Assembly (NCBI RefSeq): GCF_900114655.1
Contig: NZ_FOTT01000019.1
Span: 1-59,665, forward strand
Direction: 5' to 3'
Origin: Candidatus Frackibacter sp. WG13
Lineage (GTDB): Bacteria; Bacillota; Halanaerobiia; Halobacteroidales; Acetohalobiaceae
Length of the DNA: 59,665 nt
In this document: piece by piece, positions 1 through 8,120 of the stretch
Layout of the letters: each line of letters starts with the position of its first letter
Numbering within the stretch: position 1 is the stretch's first letter
Notes under the pieces: model-generated
The model's input: the letters and a program-made list of their open reading frames with translations, nothing else
The model's database searches: none
What the model was told of the DNA's origin: nothing
Program-made: the position numbers and the translations under genes

Positions 1-620
1 ATATAACTGGAACAGTAGATGAAGTTACTTGGAACTTGCTTAAATCAAAGACAGGACAAATAGATATTCCGCAAGATGATAATACTAACGATGATAGTGG
101 TAACAATAACAATGATGATAATAATAACAATGATAATAATGATAATTCACAAGACCCTAATAGTGGTTCTAACCAAGGTCAGCAACCAGATAGAAATTCT
201 GGTTCACAGCCAACTAATCCACAGACAGGTCAGATGACTGCTGAAGAAAGAAAAATGTTGAGTTTAGTAAATAAAGAACGGACTCAAAGAGGCTTAGAAC
301 CATTAGAAGTAGATATGAGATTAGTTAGACTGGCTCGTAAGAAAAGTAGAGATATGATTCAGAACAATTATTTCAGTCATAGGTCTCCAACTTATGGACT
401 TCCGTTTGATATGTTAAGAAATGCAGGGATTAGATATAGAACCGCTGGTGAGAACCTTGCTGGCAACTCAACAGTTACAAGAGCTCATACAGCATTAATG
501 AATAGTACGGGACATCGTCGTAATATTTTAAAATCAGATTATACGAAGATAGGAATTGGAATTATTGACGGTGGACCTTATGGTAAGATGTTTACGCAAC
601 TATTTATGGATGAATTTTAA
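1..620 (+). CDS. CAP/SCP-domain (YkwD-like) protein, 5' partial
   Basis: The frame is open from base 3, so the true start lies upstream of the window. The first visible residues (ITGTVDEVTWNLL) look like the end of a peptidoglycan-binding repeat (usual ending TGxVDxxTWxAL). Next comes an Asn/Asp-rich low-complexity linker of about 35 residues, a Gln/Ser/Pro stretch, and a C-terminal CAP domain starting at LSLVNKERTQRGL, with the family hallmarks NYFSH, AGENLAG and GHRRNIL. Bacterial CAP proteins of the YkwD type are secreted or spore-associated and their biochemical activity is mostly unknown. It sits upstream of a spore-coat cluster, which suggests but does not prove a spore-surface role. 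A terminator follows. Confidence 0.85.
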   Translation, partial: ITGTVDEVTWNLLKSKTGQIDIPQDDNTNDDSGNNNNDDNNNNDNNDNSQDPNSGSNQGQQPDRNSGSQPTNPQTGQMTAEERKMLSLVNKERTQRGLEPLEVDMRLVRLARKKSRDMIQNNYFSHRSPTYGLPFDMLRNAGIRYRTAGENLAGNSTVTRAHTALMNSTGHRRNILKSDYTKIGIGIIDGGPYGKMFTQLFMDEF

Positions 621-644
621 ATTAAATTTCAATTAAGACTTAAG

Positions 645-678
645 AAACAGAGGTGGCTTGCTTAGCTGCCTCTGTTTT
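645..678 (+). terminator. Intrinsic terminator after CAP-domain gene
   Basis: AAACAGAGG (645-653) pairs with CCTCTGTTT (669-677), and the 3' arm runs into a short T-run. It separates the CAP gene from the SPOCS cluster. Confidence 0.75.
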
Positions 679-718
679 ATTATACATCTATATTTTAAAT
701 AATTAGGATATGATAATC

Positions 719-746
719 ACATATTAACTAATTTTTGGATATTATA
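719..746 (+). promoter_or_regulatory. Variant sigma-K-like promoter upstream of 811 gene
   Basis: CAC with AC at 719-720, a 17-base spacer, then GATATTATA (738-746), one mismatch from CATANNNTA. The same GATATTATA variant precedes the small gene at 2026. It is weaker evidence than the exact sites in this window. Confidence 0.4.
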
Positions 747-810
747 GAACAAATACTTAATATTAATATAATTTTTTATTAGAATAGTCTGATTTAGAAA
801 GGAGGCATTA

Positions 811-1944
811 ATGAGTAAAGAGGGTTATATTCAAAAAGATGTTCAGCATTTAAACTTAAAAGCTCCAATGCGAGAAGTAAAAAATATAGATCCAACAATT
901 GAAGAGATTAATTATGATATTAGTGTTGGGCAGATAGTTATTATAGGAAAGCTTAATAGAGAGCTTTCCTATATAGGTACTGACAATATACTTTACTATC
1001 AAGAGGATAGTATTCCTTTTAAGACTTACATAGATGTGCCAAGAGCAGAACCAGGTATGAAAGCTCGAATTTACCCACATGTTGAACAGGTAAAATTTAA
1101 GCTTTCATCCAATGGATTAGAATTAAACCAAAAAATAGTTTTACAGTTTATAATTAAAATTATTAAAGAGAATTATTTAAATATAAGAAGTATAGAAAAA
1201 GAAAGAAAGGATAGTAGTTCTACAAACAAATTAGTTAAGGTGGCAGAGGTAATTAGTGAAAATAATGAACAAATTATAATAGAACAGACTGAAATTGGTC
1301 TTATGCCACCTATTACTATAGAAAGAGTGTTGATTAAAGCTTTTGTAGTAGAAGATAAAGACCTTCAACAAATAATAGTAATTACTGATTTAGAGTGGCA
1401 AGAAGTTGAGACTAAGAGTTTAGATGTATTTGCCTGGGAGGTAGTTGATGAAACTCTAGTTAATAGGAACTTAGAAATAAAGATTCGGTTAGTTCCTAAG
1501 GCCCAAAGGATAGTTAATGTTACTTCTAATCTTAAAAATATAAAACTTTATAGTGAAGCAAATTTAAATCAATTACTAATTTCAGGAATGCTAATTACAA
1601 GAGTTGATTATTTAGATTTAGATAATAATCACTATAATCTAGCAAAGGAAATTTCTTTTGAATTCATTTTAAATGTTGAAGAATTAGACTTAGAAATGAA
1701 TATTCAAATTCATGCTCAGAATATAGACACTAATTTTGAATTAAATGATAAAGGAGACGAAATAGTTCAAATAGTTGAGATGGAAGTTGTAGTTGTTATA
1801 ACCGAGAAATTAAAAATGACAGTACTTACTGATATAGAAGGTGAAGAGATTAATGAAGTTATCAAGAAGACGGTATTATTAGATTTAGTTGATGATAAAA
1901 GTTCTAAATTAGTGCCTATAGAGGTTGTAACTGGTCTTAGGTAG
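811..1944 (+). CDS. SPOCS (DUF3794) domain protein, two domains
   Basis: 377 aa. Residues about 15-130 form a clear SPOCS domain, with the IGTDN...YYQED...FKTYIDVPRAEPGM pattern shared with the neighbouring proteins. A second, more diverged copy lies at about 230-345. The middle and C-terminal segments are Ile/Val/Glu-rich. SPOCS domains occur in SipL and related spore-coat morphogenesis proteins of Clostridia, acting on the mother-cell side of the forespore. No signal peptide or membrane segment is seen. The start is set by an AAAGGAGG site 8 bases upstream. It is the first of seven SPOCS genes; the specific function of this paralogue is unknown. Confidence 0.85.
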   Translation: MSKEGYIQKDVQHLNLKAPMREVKNIDPTIEEINYDISVGQIVIIGKLNRELSYIGTDNILYYQEDSIPFKTYIDVPRAEPGMKARIYPHVEQVKFKLSSNGLELNQKIVLQFIIKIIKENYLNIRSIEKERKDSSSTNKLVKVAEVISENNEQIIIEQTEIGLMPPITIERVLIKAFVVEDKDLQQIIVITDLEWQEVETKSLDVFAWEVVDETLVNRNLEIKIRLVPKAQRIVNVTSNLKNIKLYSEANLNQLLISGMLITRVDYLDLDNNHYNLAKEISFEFILNVEELDLEMNIQIHAQNIDTNFELNDKGDEIVQIVEMEVVVVITEKLKMTVLTDIEGEEINEVIKKTVLLDLVDDKSSKLVPIEVVTGLR

Positions 1945-1953
1945 TTTATAATC

Positions 1954-1980
1954 ACAAAAATACTTAATTCGGATATTATA
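1954..1980 (+). promoter_or_regulatory. Variant sigma-K-like promoter upstream of small gene 2026
   Basis: AC at 1954-1955, 16-base spacer, GATATTATA at 1972-1980 (one mismatch to CATANNNTA). It lies 46 bases before the start codon of the 32-aa ORF, the same geometry as the exact sites in this window. Confidence 0.45.
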
Positions 1981-2025
1981 AAGTAAGAAGAGTGATTAGA
2001 ACAAGGAAGACAAGGAGGGGGAATT

Positions 2026-2124
2026 ATGGTAAAAAAAGAAAAAGGGAAAAGGAAGAAGGATAATAAGAATAGATTAGGTCCTAAAGAAATAAAGAGAATT
2101 ATTAAATTTAAAAAATCAAATTAA
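2026..2124 (+). CDS. Small Lys/Arg-rich peptide, 32 aa
   Basis: A 33-codon frame starting at ATG 2026, preceded by a very strong AAGGAGGGGG ribosome site. The product (MVKKEKGKRKKDNKNRL..., ending FKKSN) is about half Lys/Arg and has no hydrophobic segment. It sits between two SPOCS genes and has its own sporulation-type promoter variant at 1954-1980. I do not recognise a family. Small basic proteins are common in spore coats, so a spore-surface or acidic-polymer-binding role is a reasonable guess. It would be missed by gene callers with a length cutoff. Confidence 0.6.
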   Translation: MVKKEKGKRKKDNKNRLGPKEIKRIIKFKKSN

Positions 2125-2136
2125 TGATGTTAATGC

Positions 2137-2163
2137 ACACTTTAGACTCAATTTCATATAATA
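2137..2163 (+). promoter_or_regulatory. Sigma-K-type promoter, 2199 gene
   Basis: CACA context with AC at 2137-2138, 16-base spacer, CATATAATA at 2155-2163, an exact fit to AC-N16-CATANNNTA. The -10 ends 36 bases before the ATG at 2199. Confidence 0.75.
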
Positions 2164-2198
2164 TATCAAAACTATAAGAGAGAAGGAGGAATAAATTT

Positions 2199-2732
2199 AT
2201 GCCTACTAATAATATAAAAACATTACGTGTTATAGGAGAAGAAATAATGCAGATTACAGAAGGTACTACTCTTACATTAACCCACACCCCTGTTTCAATT
2301 GTAGATGTTCAATTAAGCCTATTTGATGTAACTGACCACATATTTAGAGATAAGGTAGTTAAGCAAGGGTTTATTCATGTTAATGTAATTTATAAGGGTG
2401 CTGATGGTATAGTTTATCACGAATCTACCAATGTTCCATTTGAAGAGGAAGTAGAGATTGGTGGTTTAGTTCCTGGTATTAAGTTTAATGGTCAAGTAAG
2501 AGTACCTGTTCAAAATGCTGAGGAGACTACTTTAGATGTAGAAAACTTTATTTTAGAATTAGATTCTGACTTTATTCTTAATAATGGCAATGCAATAACT
2601 CCTACTGTAACAGTAAAAGCATTAGCAAGAATTTTAGTTAAAGTTTCAAGAGTTGAGCAGATGAATGTTTTTGTTAATGGTCGTGATGGTGTTTTTAGAT
2701 TTTCAGGAACAACTCTTGATGGCAACTGTTAA
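2199..2732 (+). CDS. Single-domain SPOCS (DUF3794) protein
   Basis: 177 aa with one SPOCS-like domain covering most of the protein: VVKQGFIHVNVIYKGADGIVYHES, then NVPFEEEVEIGGLVPGIKFNG. It begins with a short leader (LRVIGEEIMQI) that resembles the VIGE linkers between domains of the large paralogues. No membrane segment or LysM is present. It has its own sigma-K-type promoter (2137-2163), an AGGAGGA ribosome site and a strong terminator, so it is a monocistronic unit. Probably a small structural coat component expressed late in the mother cell; the function is inferred from domain and promoter only. Confidence 0.8.
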   Translation: MPTNNIKTLRVIGEEIMQITEGTTLTLTHTPVSIVDVQLSLFDVTDHIFRDKVVKQGFIHVNVIYKGADGIVYHESTNVPFEEEVEIGGLVPGIKFNGQVRVPVQNAEETTLDVENFILELDSDFILNNGNAITPTVTVKALARILVKVSRVEQMNVFVNGRDGVFRFSGTTLDGNC

Positions 2733-2772
2733 CCACATGATTTGCGAAAATTAGTTAAATAAATTAGATCTT

Positions 2773-2807
2773 AAGCAGGTACTATTTTATAGTGCCTGCT
2801 TTTATTT
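2773..2807 (+). terminator. Intrinsic terminator after 2199 gene
   Basis: AAGCAGGTACTA (2773-2784) pairs with TAGTGCCTGCTT (2790-2801), followed by TTATTTT. Confidence 0.85.
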
Positions 2808-2826
2808 TAAAGATTAAAAATTAGAC

Positions 2827-2853
2827 ACAACCTTTTATAATTTGCATATAATA
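2827..2853 (+). promoter_or_regulatory. Sigma-K-type promoter, 2888 gene
   Basis: AC at 2827-2828 (in CACA), 16-base spacer, CATATAATA at 2845-2853. Exact consensus, 35 bases before the start codon. Confidence 0.75.
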
Positions 2854-2887
2854 AAGTACTAAGTTATCAAGAAAGGAGGAATTTAAT

Positions 2888-5200
2888 ATGTCAAGAATAG
2901 AGGGTCAAGACTTCCAGACACAGGGAGTTACTGTCCAACAGATAGAGTTAGAAATACCTGCACAAAAGATCAAGGATATAGATGCTGAAATTAGAGATAT
3001 TACTTTTGAGATTATTAATGATAAGATTATTATTCAAGGTATAATTCATAAGCAGATCTTTTTTGTAGGTACTGATAATGTAGTTCATCATCAAACAGAG
3101 GAGATGCCATTTAGTACATTTATAGATGTACCAGGCGCAGAACCAGGAATGGATGCTCAGATTCATCCTGAAATTGAACATGTTGCTTTTGAGCTCTCAC
3201 CTGATGGCACAGAATTAAATCAAAAAGTAGTTGTGGAAATCTTTGTCAAGATTACAGAGACTGTTCAGGTAAATATTGAAGAAACAACAGAGGGTTCATT
3301 ATATAAATTAGAAACAGTGATAGGTGAAAATAATAAACAGGAGATAGTTGAAAATGAGGTTGAACTAGATATTCCAGCAATTAAAATTGTAGATATTACT
3401 GCTGAGATTAGAGACTTAGAGACTGATGTAATTCAAGATAAGGTGATTATTCAAGGGGTTCTCCATAAGCAAATATTCTTTATTGGAGAAGATAATGTAG
3501 AGTATCATCAAGCAGAAAACGTACCATTTAGCCTCTTTGTAGATATTCCAGGAGCAGAACCAGGAATGAATGTGCAAGTTCATCCAGACATTGAACTTAT
3601 TAAACGTGAATTGATCGATTCAACAACTCTTTTACAGGAAGTGATTATAGATTTCTTTGTTAAGGTTACAGAGACGCAACAACTTAATTTAACTATAGGT
3701 GAAGGTCCATTAATGAAGTTAGACCGTGTTATAGGTGAAGATATAGTTCAAGTGATGAAGGTTAATGATATTACTTTAGAAAGACCAGCAATGAAAATTA
3801 GGGATATAGAAGCCACATTAAGGGATATACAGGCCGTAGTAATTACTGACAAGGTCATCGTACAAGGTACTATTCATAAGCAGATCTTTTATGTAGGAAC
3901 TGATGATGTAGAATATCATCAGGCAGAAGATGTGAACTTTAGTACTTTTGTAGATTTACCAGGAGCAGCCCCAGGTATGGATGTTACTATTAAAGGAGTG
4001 GTAGAACTTGCTAGAGGAACTTTAACTGATCAGACTACTCTTCATCAGAAGGTAGTCGCTGAGTTAGCTGTTAAAGTTACTGAGGAAGAACAGGTCAATA
4101 TAGTAATTGGTAATGGCCCCCTAATCAAGGCCCGACAAGTAGTAAATGAAGGAGTTAGACAGATAATAGTAGAGCAAGTTGCTGTCTTTCCACCAGTACC
4201 ACCGCCTGTAGCAGGGCTTGTAATTGATAGAGCCTTGATTAAGGAAGAAGTAGCAGAAGAGGTTTCAGAACAAATTTTAGTAGATAATGTCATTGACTTA
4301 GAAGATCAAGCTCAAAAGGTAAGATCAATTACTGGGACGATTAGAAATGTAACTGTAGAAATTGTAGATGGTGAAGTCTTAGTAGAAGGAGAAATAGTAA
4401 AAGAAATAGAGTTTGTGGACTCTGATAATGTAGTACGACAGATGACAGAAGTTGTACCTTTTGAAGCTTTAATAGAATTTCCAGATGTACCAGAAGGTGC
4501 CGAACTTAACGCCGATATAGTAATTGAAGATATTAACTTTAATTTAATTAATAATTGCACCGCAATAAGACAGATAGTTGTATTACAAATAACTGTAACA
4601 GCTGGAGAAAGCCGTCAAGTACAAGTAGTGACTAATATCAGTGCTACAGGTGGAGGTACAGTTGAAGTCGAGACTGTAGAAGTTAGAGCTCAAGTAGTAG
4701 TTGGTGAAGATACAATTACTCCGACTTTAGAGAATACGGTTGAATTAGATCCAGCAGCCGATGAAATAATCGATATGACAGGTGAATTACAAGATATCAC
4801 TACAGAAGTAATGGAGGATCAAGTTGTAGTTAATGGTACTGTCTTTAAAGAAGTAGAATATTTAGATGTTGATGATACAATTCAAAATACATTTGAAGAG
4901 ATACCATTTGAATTTACAATAGATATTGAAGGGGCAGCGCCAGGAATGAATGTTCAGGTTCATCCTGAAATTTTAGATATTGCTTTCGAATTAAGTGAAG
5001 ATGGTACAGAATTATTACAAATGATCGATTTAGAGATATTTGTAAAAGTAACTGAGATGGAGATTATAGAAGTAGTTACTGATGCGACTTCAGATTTAAT
5101 TGAAGAGCTTATTACAGAGATTGTTTTCTTAGATGTAGTTGGAGATGGTATTCCTGAGCCTGTACCTGTAGAAGTTGTTGTTGATGTTATAGGCACTTAG
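2888..5200 (+). CDS. Giant SPOCS protein with five tandem domains
   Basis: 770 aa made almost entirely of five tandem SPOCS domains, at about residues 20-135, 160-275, 296-410, 458-580 and 618-735. Domains 1-3 and 5 carry the PGAEPGM-type signature (near residues 81, 221, 357 and 681); domain 4 has the variant PDVPEGAEL. Linkers contain VIGE(N/D) motifs. Domains 1-3 are nearly as similar to domains in the 5326 protein as to each other, pointing to recent duplication. The protein is very acidic and has no signal peptide or membrane segment. SipL, the family member studied in Clostridioides difficile, works in coat assembly with SpoIVA; a repeat scaffold in the coat or exosporium is the likely role. 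Own promoter and terminator. Confidence 0.88.
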   Translation: MSRIEGQDFQTQGVTVQQIELEIPAQKIKDIDAEIRDITFEIINDKIIIQGIIHKQIFFVGTDNVVHHQTEEMPFSTFIDVPGAEPGMDAQIHPEIEHVAFELSPDGTELNQKVVVEIFVKITETVQVNIEETTEGSLYKLETVIGENNKQEIVENEVELDIPAIKIVDITAEIRDLETDVIQDKVIIQGVLHKQIFFIGEDNVEYHQAENVPFSLFVDIPGAEPGMNVQVHPDIELIKRELIDSTTLLQEVIIDFFVKVTETQQLNLTIGEGPLMKLDRVIGEDIVQVMKVNDITLERPAMKIRDIEATLRDIQAVVITDKVIVQGTIHKQIFYVGTDDVEYHQAEDVNFSTFVDLPGAAPGMDVTIKGVVELARGTLTDQTTLHQKVVAELAVKVTEEEQVNIVIGNGPLIKARQVVNEGVRQIIVEQVAVFPPVPPPVAGLVIDRALIKEEVAEEVSEQILVDNVIDLEDQAQKVRSITGTIRNVTVEIVDGEVLVEGEIVKEIEFVDSDNVVRQMTEVVPFEALIEFPDVPEGAELNADIVIEDINFNLINNCTAIRQIVVLQITVTAGESRQVQVVTNISATGGGTVEVETVEVRAQVVVGEDTITPTLENTVELDPAADEIIDMTGELQDITTEVMEDQVVVNGTVFKEVEYLDVDDTIQNTFEEIPFEFTIDIEGAAPGMNVQVHPEILDIAFELSEDGTELLQMIDLEIFVKVTEMEIIEVVTDATSDLIEELITEIVFLDVVGDGIPEPVPVEVVVDVIGT

Positions 5201-5217
5201 TTTTATTAATCTATATG

Positions 5218-5258
5218 ACCGGGATAAGTTATATATTACTTATCTCGGTTAATTTTTA
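5218..5258 (+). terminator. Intrinsic terminator after 2888 gene
   Basis: ACCGGGATAAGT (5218-5229) pairs with ACTTATCTCGGT (5238-5249) with one G-T pair, followed by an AT-rich tail with TTTTT. Confidence 0.8.
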
Positions 5259-5261
5259 TTC

Positions 5262-5288
5262 ACATTTTCAATTTACCACCATATGATA
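5262..5288 (+). promoter_or_regulatory. Sigma-K-type promoter, 5326 gene
   Basis: AC at 5262-5263 (CACA), 16-base spacer, CATATGATA at 5280-5288. Exact consensus, 38 bases before the start codon. Confidence 0.75.
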
Positions 5289-5325
5289 TATAGAAAGAAG
5301 TTGTTCTCAGAAGGGAGGCTTTTTA

Positions 5326-6963
5326 ATGTTTGGAATGTTCCTGCTGACTGGAATGGTTTTAGGCTTTATGATGAGTACCTACTATCTTTTAATGAACTAT
5401 GGAGAGCTTTCAATAGAAAGTTTATATACTCTTCTAACTGGAAATCGAAATTTTGAATTTGAAACGAATCATCTTTCAAAGGGTGATATAGATGAGAAGG
5501 AGGTTGAAAGTTGGGAGGAAGATTACCTAGATCTCTTTTCAAATGGAGAACCAGTAAAAGAAAATAAGACAGATTTGATGGAAAAAGGTATAGATGAAAC
5601 TTCGACAAGGGGGGGATTACTCAAAGAGGAGCAAAGTTTAGAAAGACCAGAAAAAAAAAGGGGGGATAATATGACTGATTTATTTCAGACTAATATTGAA
5701 TTACTTAAATTACCAGTCTTAATTGGCGAGAATGATGTTCAAAGGATGTTGGTTAGTGACCTTGAATTAGATTTTACAGCTCAAAAAGTTAGAAACATAG
5801 ATGCATCGATTCGTGATCTTACTTATGAAGTTATTGCTGATAAGGTAATAGTGCAGGGAGTAGTTCATAAACAGGTCTTCTATGTTACAGAAGATAATAT
5901 AGTTCAGCATCAAGCTGAGGATGTGCCTTTTAGTCTCTTTGTTGATATTCCTGGAGTCCAGCCAGGCATGGATGTAGATATTGACCCAATTATTGAAGAT
6001 ATTAAAGTTAAGTTATTAGAAGGTGGGGCAGTGCTACATCAAAAGGTTATTTTAAAAGTAAATGTCTTGGTAGAAGAGGTTCAACAATTATTTGTAGAGA
6101 CTGGTGAAGGTGCACTATCAGTTGTAGACAGAGTCATTGGTGAAAATGAGAACCAGACTATGATTGAAAGTGCTATAGAGTTAGATATACCAGCCATTAA
6201 AATTACTGATATTGTAGCTAAATTACAAGATTTAGAGACTGAAGTTATTAAAAACAAAGTTATTATTCAAGGAATACTTCACAAGCAGATCTTCTTCATT
6301 GGAGAAGATAATGTAGAATATCACCAGGCAGAGGATGTGCCTTTTAGTCATTTTGTAGATTTACCTGGTGCAGAGCCAGGAATGGATGTTCAAGTTCATC
6401 CTAATATTGAACATATTAAACGGGAATTAATAAATGAGGGAACAACTTTATCGCAGGAAGTAGTAGCTAGCTTCTTTGTGAAAGTAACAGAAGAGGTTCA
6501 ATTAAATGTTGCTTCTGGTAATAAATTAGTAAGATTAAGAGAAGTACTTGGAGAGAATACAAAACAGATATTAAATGAGAGCACGCTTGCTTTAGATGTA
6601 CCAGCAATTAAGGTTAAAGATATAGATGTTAGTGTAGTTGATATCGAAACACAAGTAATTACGAATAAGATAATTATTCAAGGTATTATTCATAAACAAA
6701 TCTATTTCATTGGTGAGGATAATGTAGAGTATCATCAGGCAGAAGATGTGTCGTTTAGTACATTTATTGATTTACCGGGAGCTGCACCTAATATGACTGG
6801 AGTTACAGTAAAACCAAAAATAGAATTTGTTAAACCAATTTTAAATCCAACTGGAGAGGAACTAACTCAGAAAGTGGTCATGGAATTATTTGTGAAAGCA
6901 TTCCGTGAACCACCAGCCCATCGACAGATAGCTGTAGTTTCTGTACCACCTTATGGAGTATAA
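5326..6963 (+). CDS. Membrane-anchored three-domain SPOCS protein, with a probable internal start
   Basis: 545 aa. Residues about 2-23 are a hydrophobic segment (FLLTGMVLGFMMSTYYLLM), followed by a charged linker to about residue 115, then three SPOCS domains with signatures near residues 209, 347 and 484. The start at 5326 has a GGGAGG site. A second in-frame ATG at 5671 opens exactly at the first SPOCS region and has its own GGGGGG ribosome site, created by an A9-G6 run (5651-5665); it would give a 430-aa soluble form. A G7 run lies just upstream (about 5609). This is the only SPOCS protein here with a membrane anchor. It could tether the coat layer to the outer forespore membrane. Own sigma-K-type promoter and terminator. 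Confidence 0.82.
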   Translation: MFGMFLLTGMVLGFMMSTYYLLMNYGELSIESLYTLLTGNRNFEFETNHLSKGDIDEKEVESWEEDYLDLFSNGEPVKENKTDLMEKGIDETSTRGGLLKEEQSLERPEKKRGDNMTDLFQTNIELLKLPVLIGENDVQRMLVSDLELDFTAQKVRNIDASIRDLTYEVIADKVIVQGVVHKQVFYVTEDNIVQHQAEDVPFSLFVDIPGVQPGMDVDIDPIIEDIKVKLLEGGAVLHQKVILKVNVLVEEVQQLFVETGEGALSVVDRVIGENENQTMIESAIELDIPAIKITDIVAKLQDLETEVIKNKVIIQGILHKQIFFIGEDNVEYHQAEDVPFSHFVDLPGAEPGMDVQVHPNIEHIKRELINEGTTLSQEVVASFFVKVTEEVQLNVASGNKLVRLREVLGENTKQILNESTLALDVPAIKVKDIDVSVVDIETQVITNKIIIQGIIHKQIYFIGEDNVEYHQAEDVSFSTFIDLPGAAPNMTGVTVKPKIEFVKPILNPTGEELTQKVVMELFVKAFREPPAHRQIAVVSVPPYGV

Positions 6964-6972
6964 AGAATAATG

Positions 6973-7010
6973 AGCAGGTGTCTTAATCAGATGCCTGCTT
7001 TTTATTTTTA
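6973..7010 (+). terminator. Intrinsic terminator after 5326 gene
   Basis: AGCAGGTGTCT (6973-6983) pairs with AGATGCCTGCT (6989-6999), two wobble pairs, followed by TTTTATTTTT. Confidence 0.85.
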
Positions 7011-7228
7011 CACTTTAATTATTGTTCTAAATAGGATTTAAATTAATATAATAATATTACAAGTAAACATAAAATTGAGAATATCTAACATTATAATTAA
7101 TAGATTATCTTTCTAACCTCCATAAACATTGATAAATATTTAAATTTAGCAGCAAGTAGGGGGTGGTTATTTGTTGCTTAGTATTACTACTGTAACTAAT
7201 ATTCAAAAAACTGGGGAGGAAAATCAAT

Positions 7229-8026
7229 ATGAATAAAGGTTTATATCTCTATTGTATTTTAGACTCCCCAGAGAAAGTCAAAATTGATCTATTAGGAATA
7301 GACAATATACATAAGCCATATGTTATGAGTTATCAAGGAGTGGGAGTTTTAGTTAGTGAGGTTTCATTAATTGACTTTGGCCAGAAGGAGTTAGAAAGGA
7401 AAGTAAGAGATTTAGATTGGTTACATGATAAGGCTAATCGTCATGAAATACTTATTGAACAGGCAATGGAGTTAACAACGGTAATTCCAATTACTTTTGG
7501 AACTGTTTTCGAGAGCAAAATTGAATTAAAAGAGTTGCTTAAAGAATCAATACCTAAGATTAAAGAATTATTTGCAATAGTAAAGGGACATGAAGAATGG
7601 GGCTTAAAATTATATTGTGATTTTTCTCAATTACGAAGGACTATATCTGGCTTACATGATGGTATTAAAGAATTAAAACGATGCTTAGAAAATAGCGAAG
7701 AAGGAATGGAGCAGTTTTTAGAACGAAGGTTAGAAATGGAATTAGATAAAGAAGTAAAAAATAAGGCATTTAGTGTAGCTGATGAAGTATATGAAAAGCT
7801 ATCATCTATAGCAACTAAGTCACATTTAAATGAATTATTAGATATAGAAATTACGGGGATTTCTAAACCAATGGTTCTTAATTCAGTTTATCTTATTAAT
7901 AAGCAATATGTAGCTAATTTTCTATTAAAGTTAAAAGAATTTGAAGATAAGTATTCTGAATTTGGATTTTATTTTTACTATTCTGGTCCTTGGCCGCCTT
8001 ATAACTTTTCTTCGCTTGAATTATAA
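7229..8026 (+). CDS. Gas vesicle protein GvpF/GvpL family
   Basis: 265 aa, typical length for GvpF/GvpL. Family features are visible in order: N-terminal GLYLYCI, the DLDWLHDKANRHE helix near residue 68, VIPITFGTVF near residue 90, and the C-terminal FYYSGPWPPYNFSS (family: GPWPPYxF). GvpF and GvpL are accessory proteins needed to start gas-vesicle assembly and bind the shell protein GvpA. No gvpA, gvpN or other gvp gene is in the window, and its neighbours are SPOCS coat genes. Gas vesicles attached to endospores are described in the halophile Sporohalobacter lortetii, so a spore-linked role is attractive but inferred. Unlike its neighbours, it has no exact sigma-K-type promoter. Ribosome site GGGGAGG. 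Confidence 0.88.
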   Translation: MNKGLYLYCILDSPEKVKIDLLGIDNIHKPYVMSYQGVGVLVSEVSLIDFGQKELERKVRDLDWLHDKANRHEILIEQAMELTTVIPITFGTVFESKIELKELLKESIPKIKELFAIVKGHEEWGLKLYCDFSQLRRTISGLHDGIKELKRCLENSEEGMEQFLERRLEMELDKEVKNKAFSVADEVYEKLSSIATKSHLNELLDIEITGISKPMVLNSVYLINKQYVANFLLKLKEFEDKYSEFGFYFYYSGPWPPYNFSSLEL

Positions 8027-8062
8027 GAAAACCCTCTGAAATTTTAGAGGGTTTTCTTATTT
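8025..8062. terminator. Bidirectional-type terminator after gvpF/L
   Basis: AAGAAAACCCTCT (8025-8037) pairs perfectly with AGAGGGTTTTCTT (8046-8058). The stop codon of the GvpF/L gene is inside the 5' arm. Confidence 0.85.
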
Positions 8063-8120
8063 ATTGGTTATTTTTATTCTTATTACAGCATAAATTTTAA
8101 TAAGGTTGGAGGTAACAGTT

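Noticed and set aside
60-165. AAT/GAT microsatellite-like repeat
   Set aside because: It encodes the Asn/Asp linker of the CAP-domain protein; ordinary low-complexity coding.
2888-6963. Repeated DNA blocks that resemble direct repeats or CRISPR
   Set aside because: They are diverged protein-coding SPOCS repeats about 400 bases apart, with no spacer structure. No CRISPR array was seen anywhere.
7229-8026. Complete gas-vesicle operon
   Set aside because: Only GvpF/L is present; no GvpA-like 70-aa shell protein, GvpN ATPase or other gvp gene in the window.
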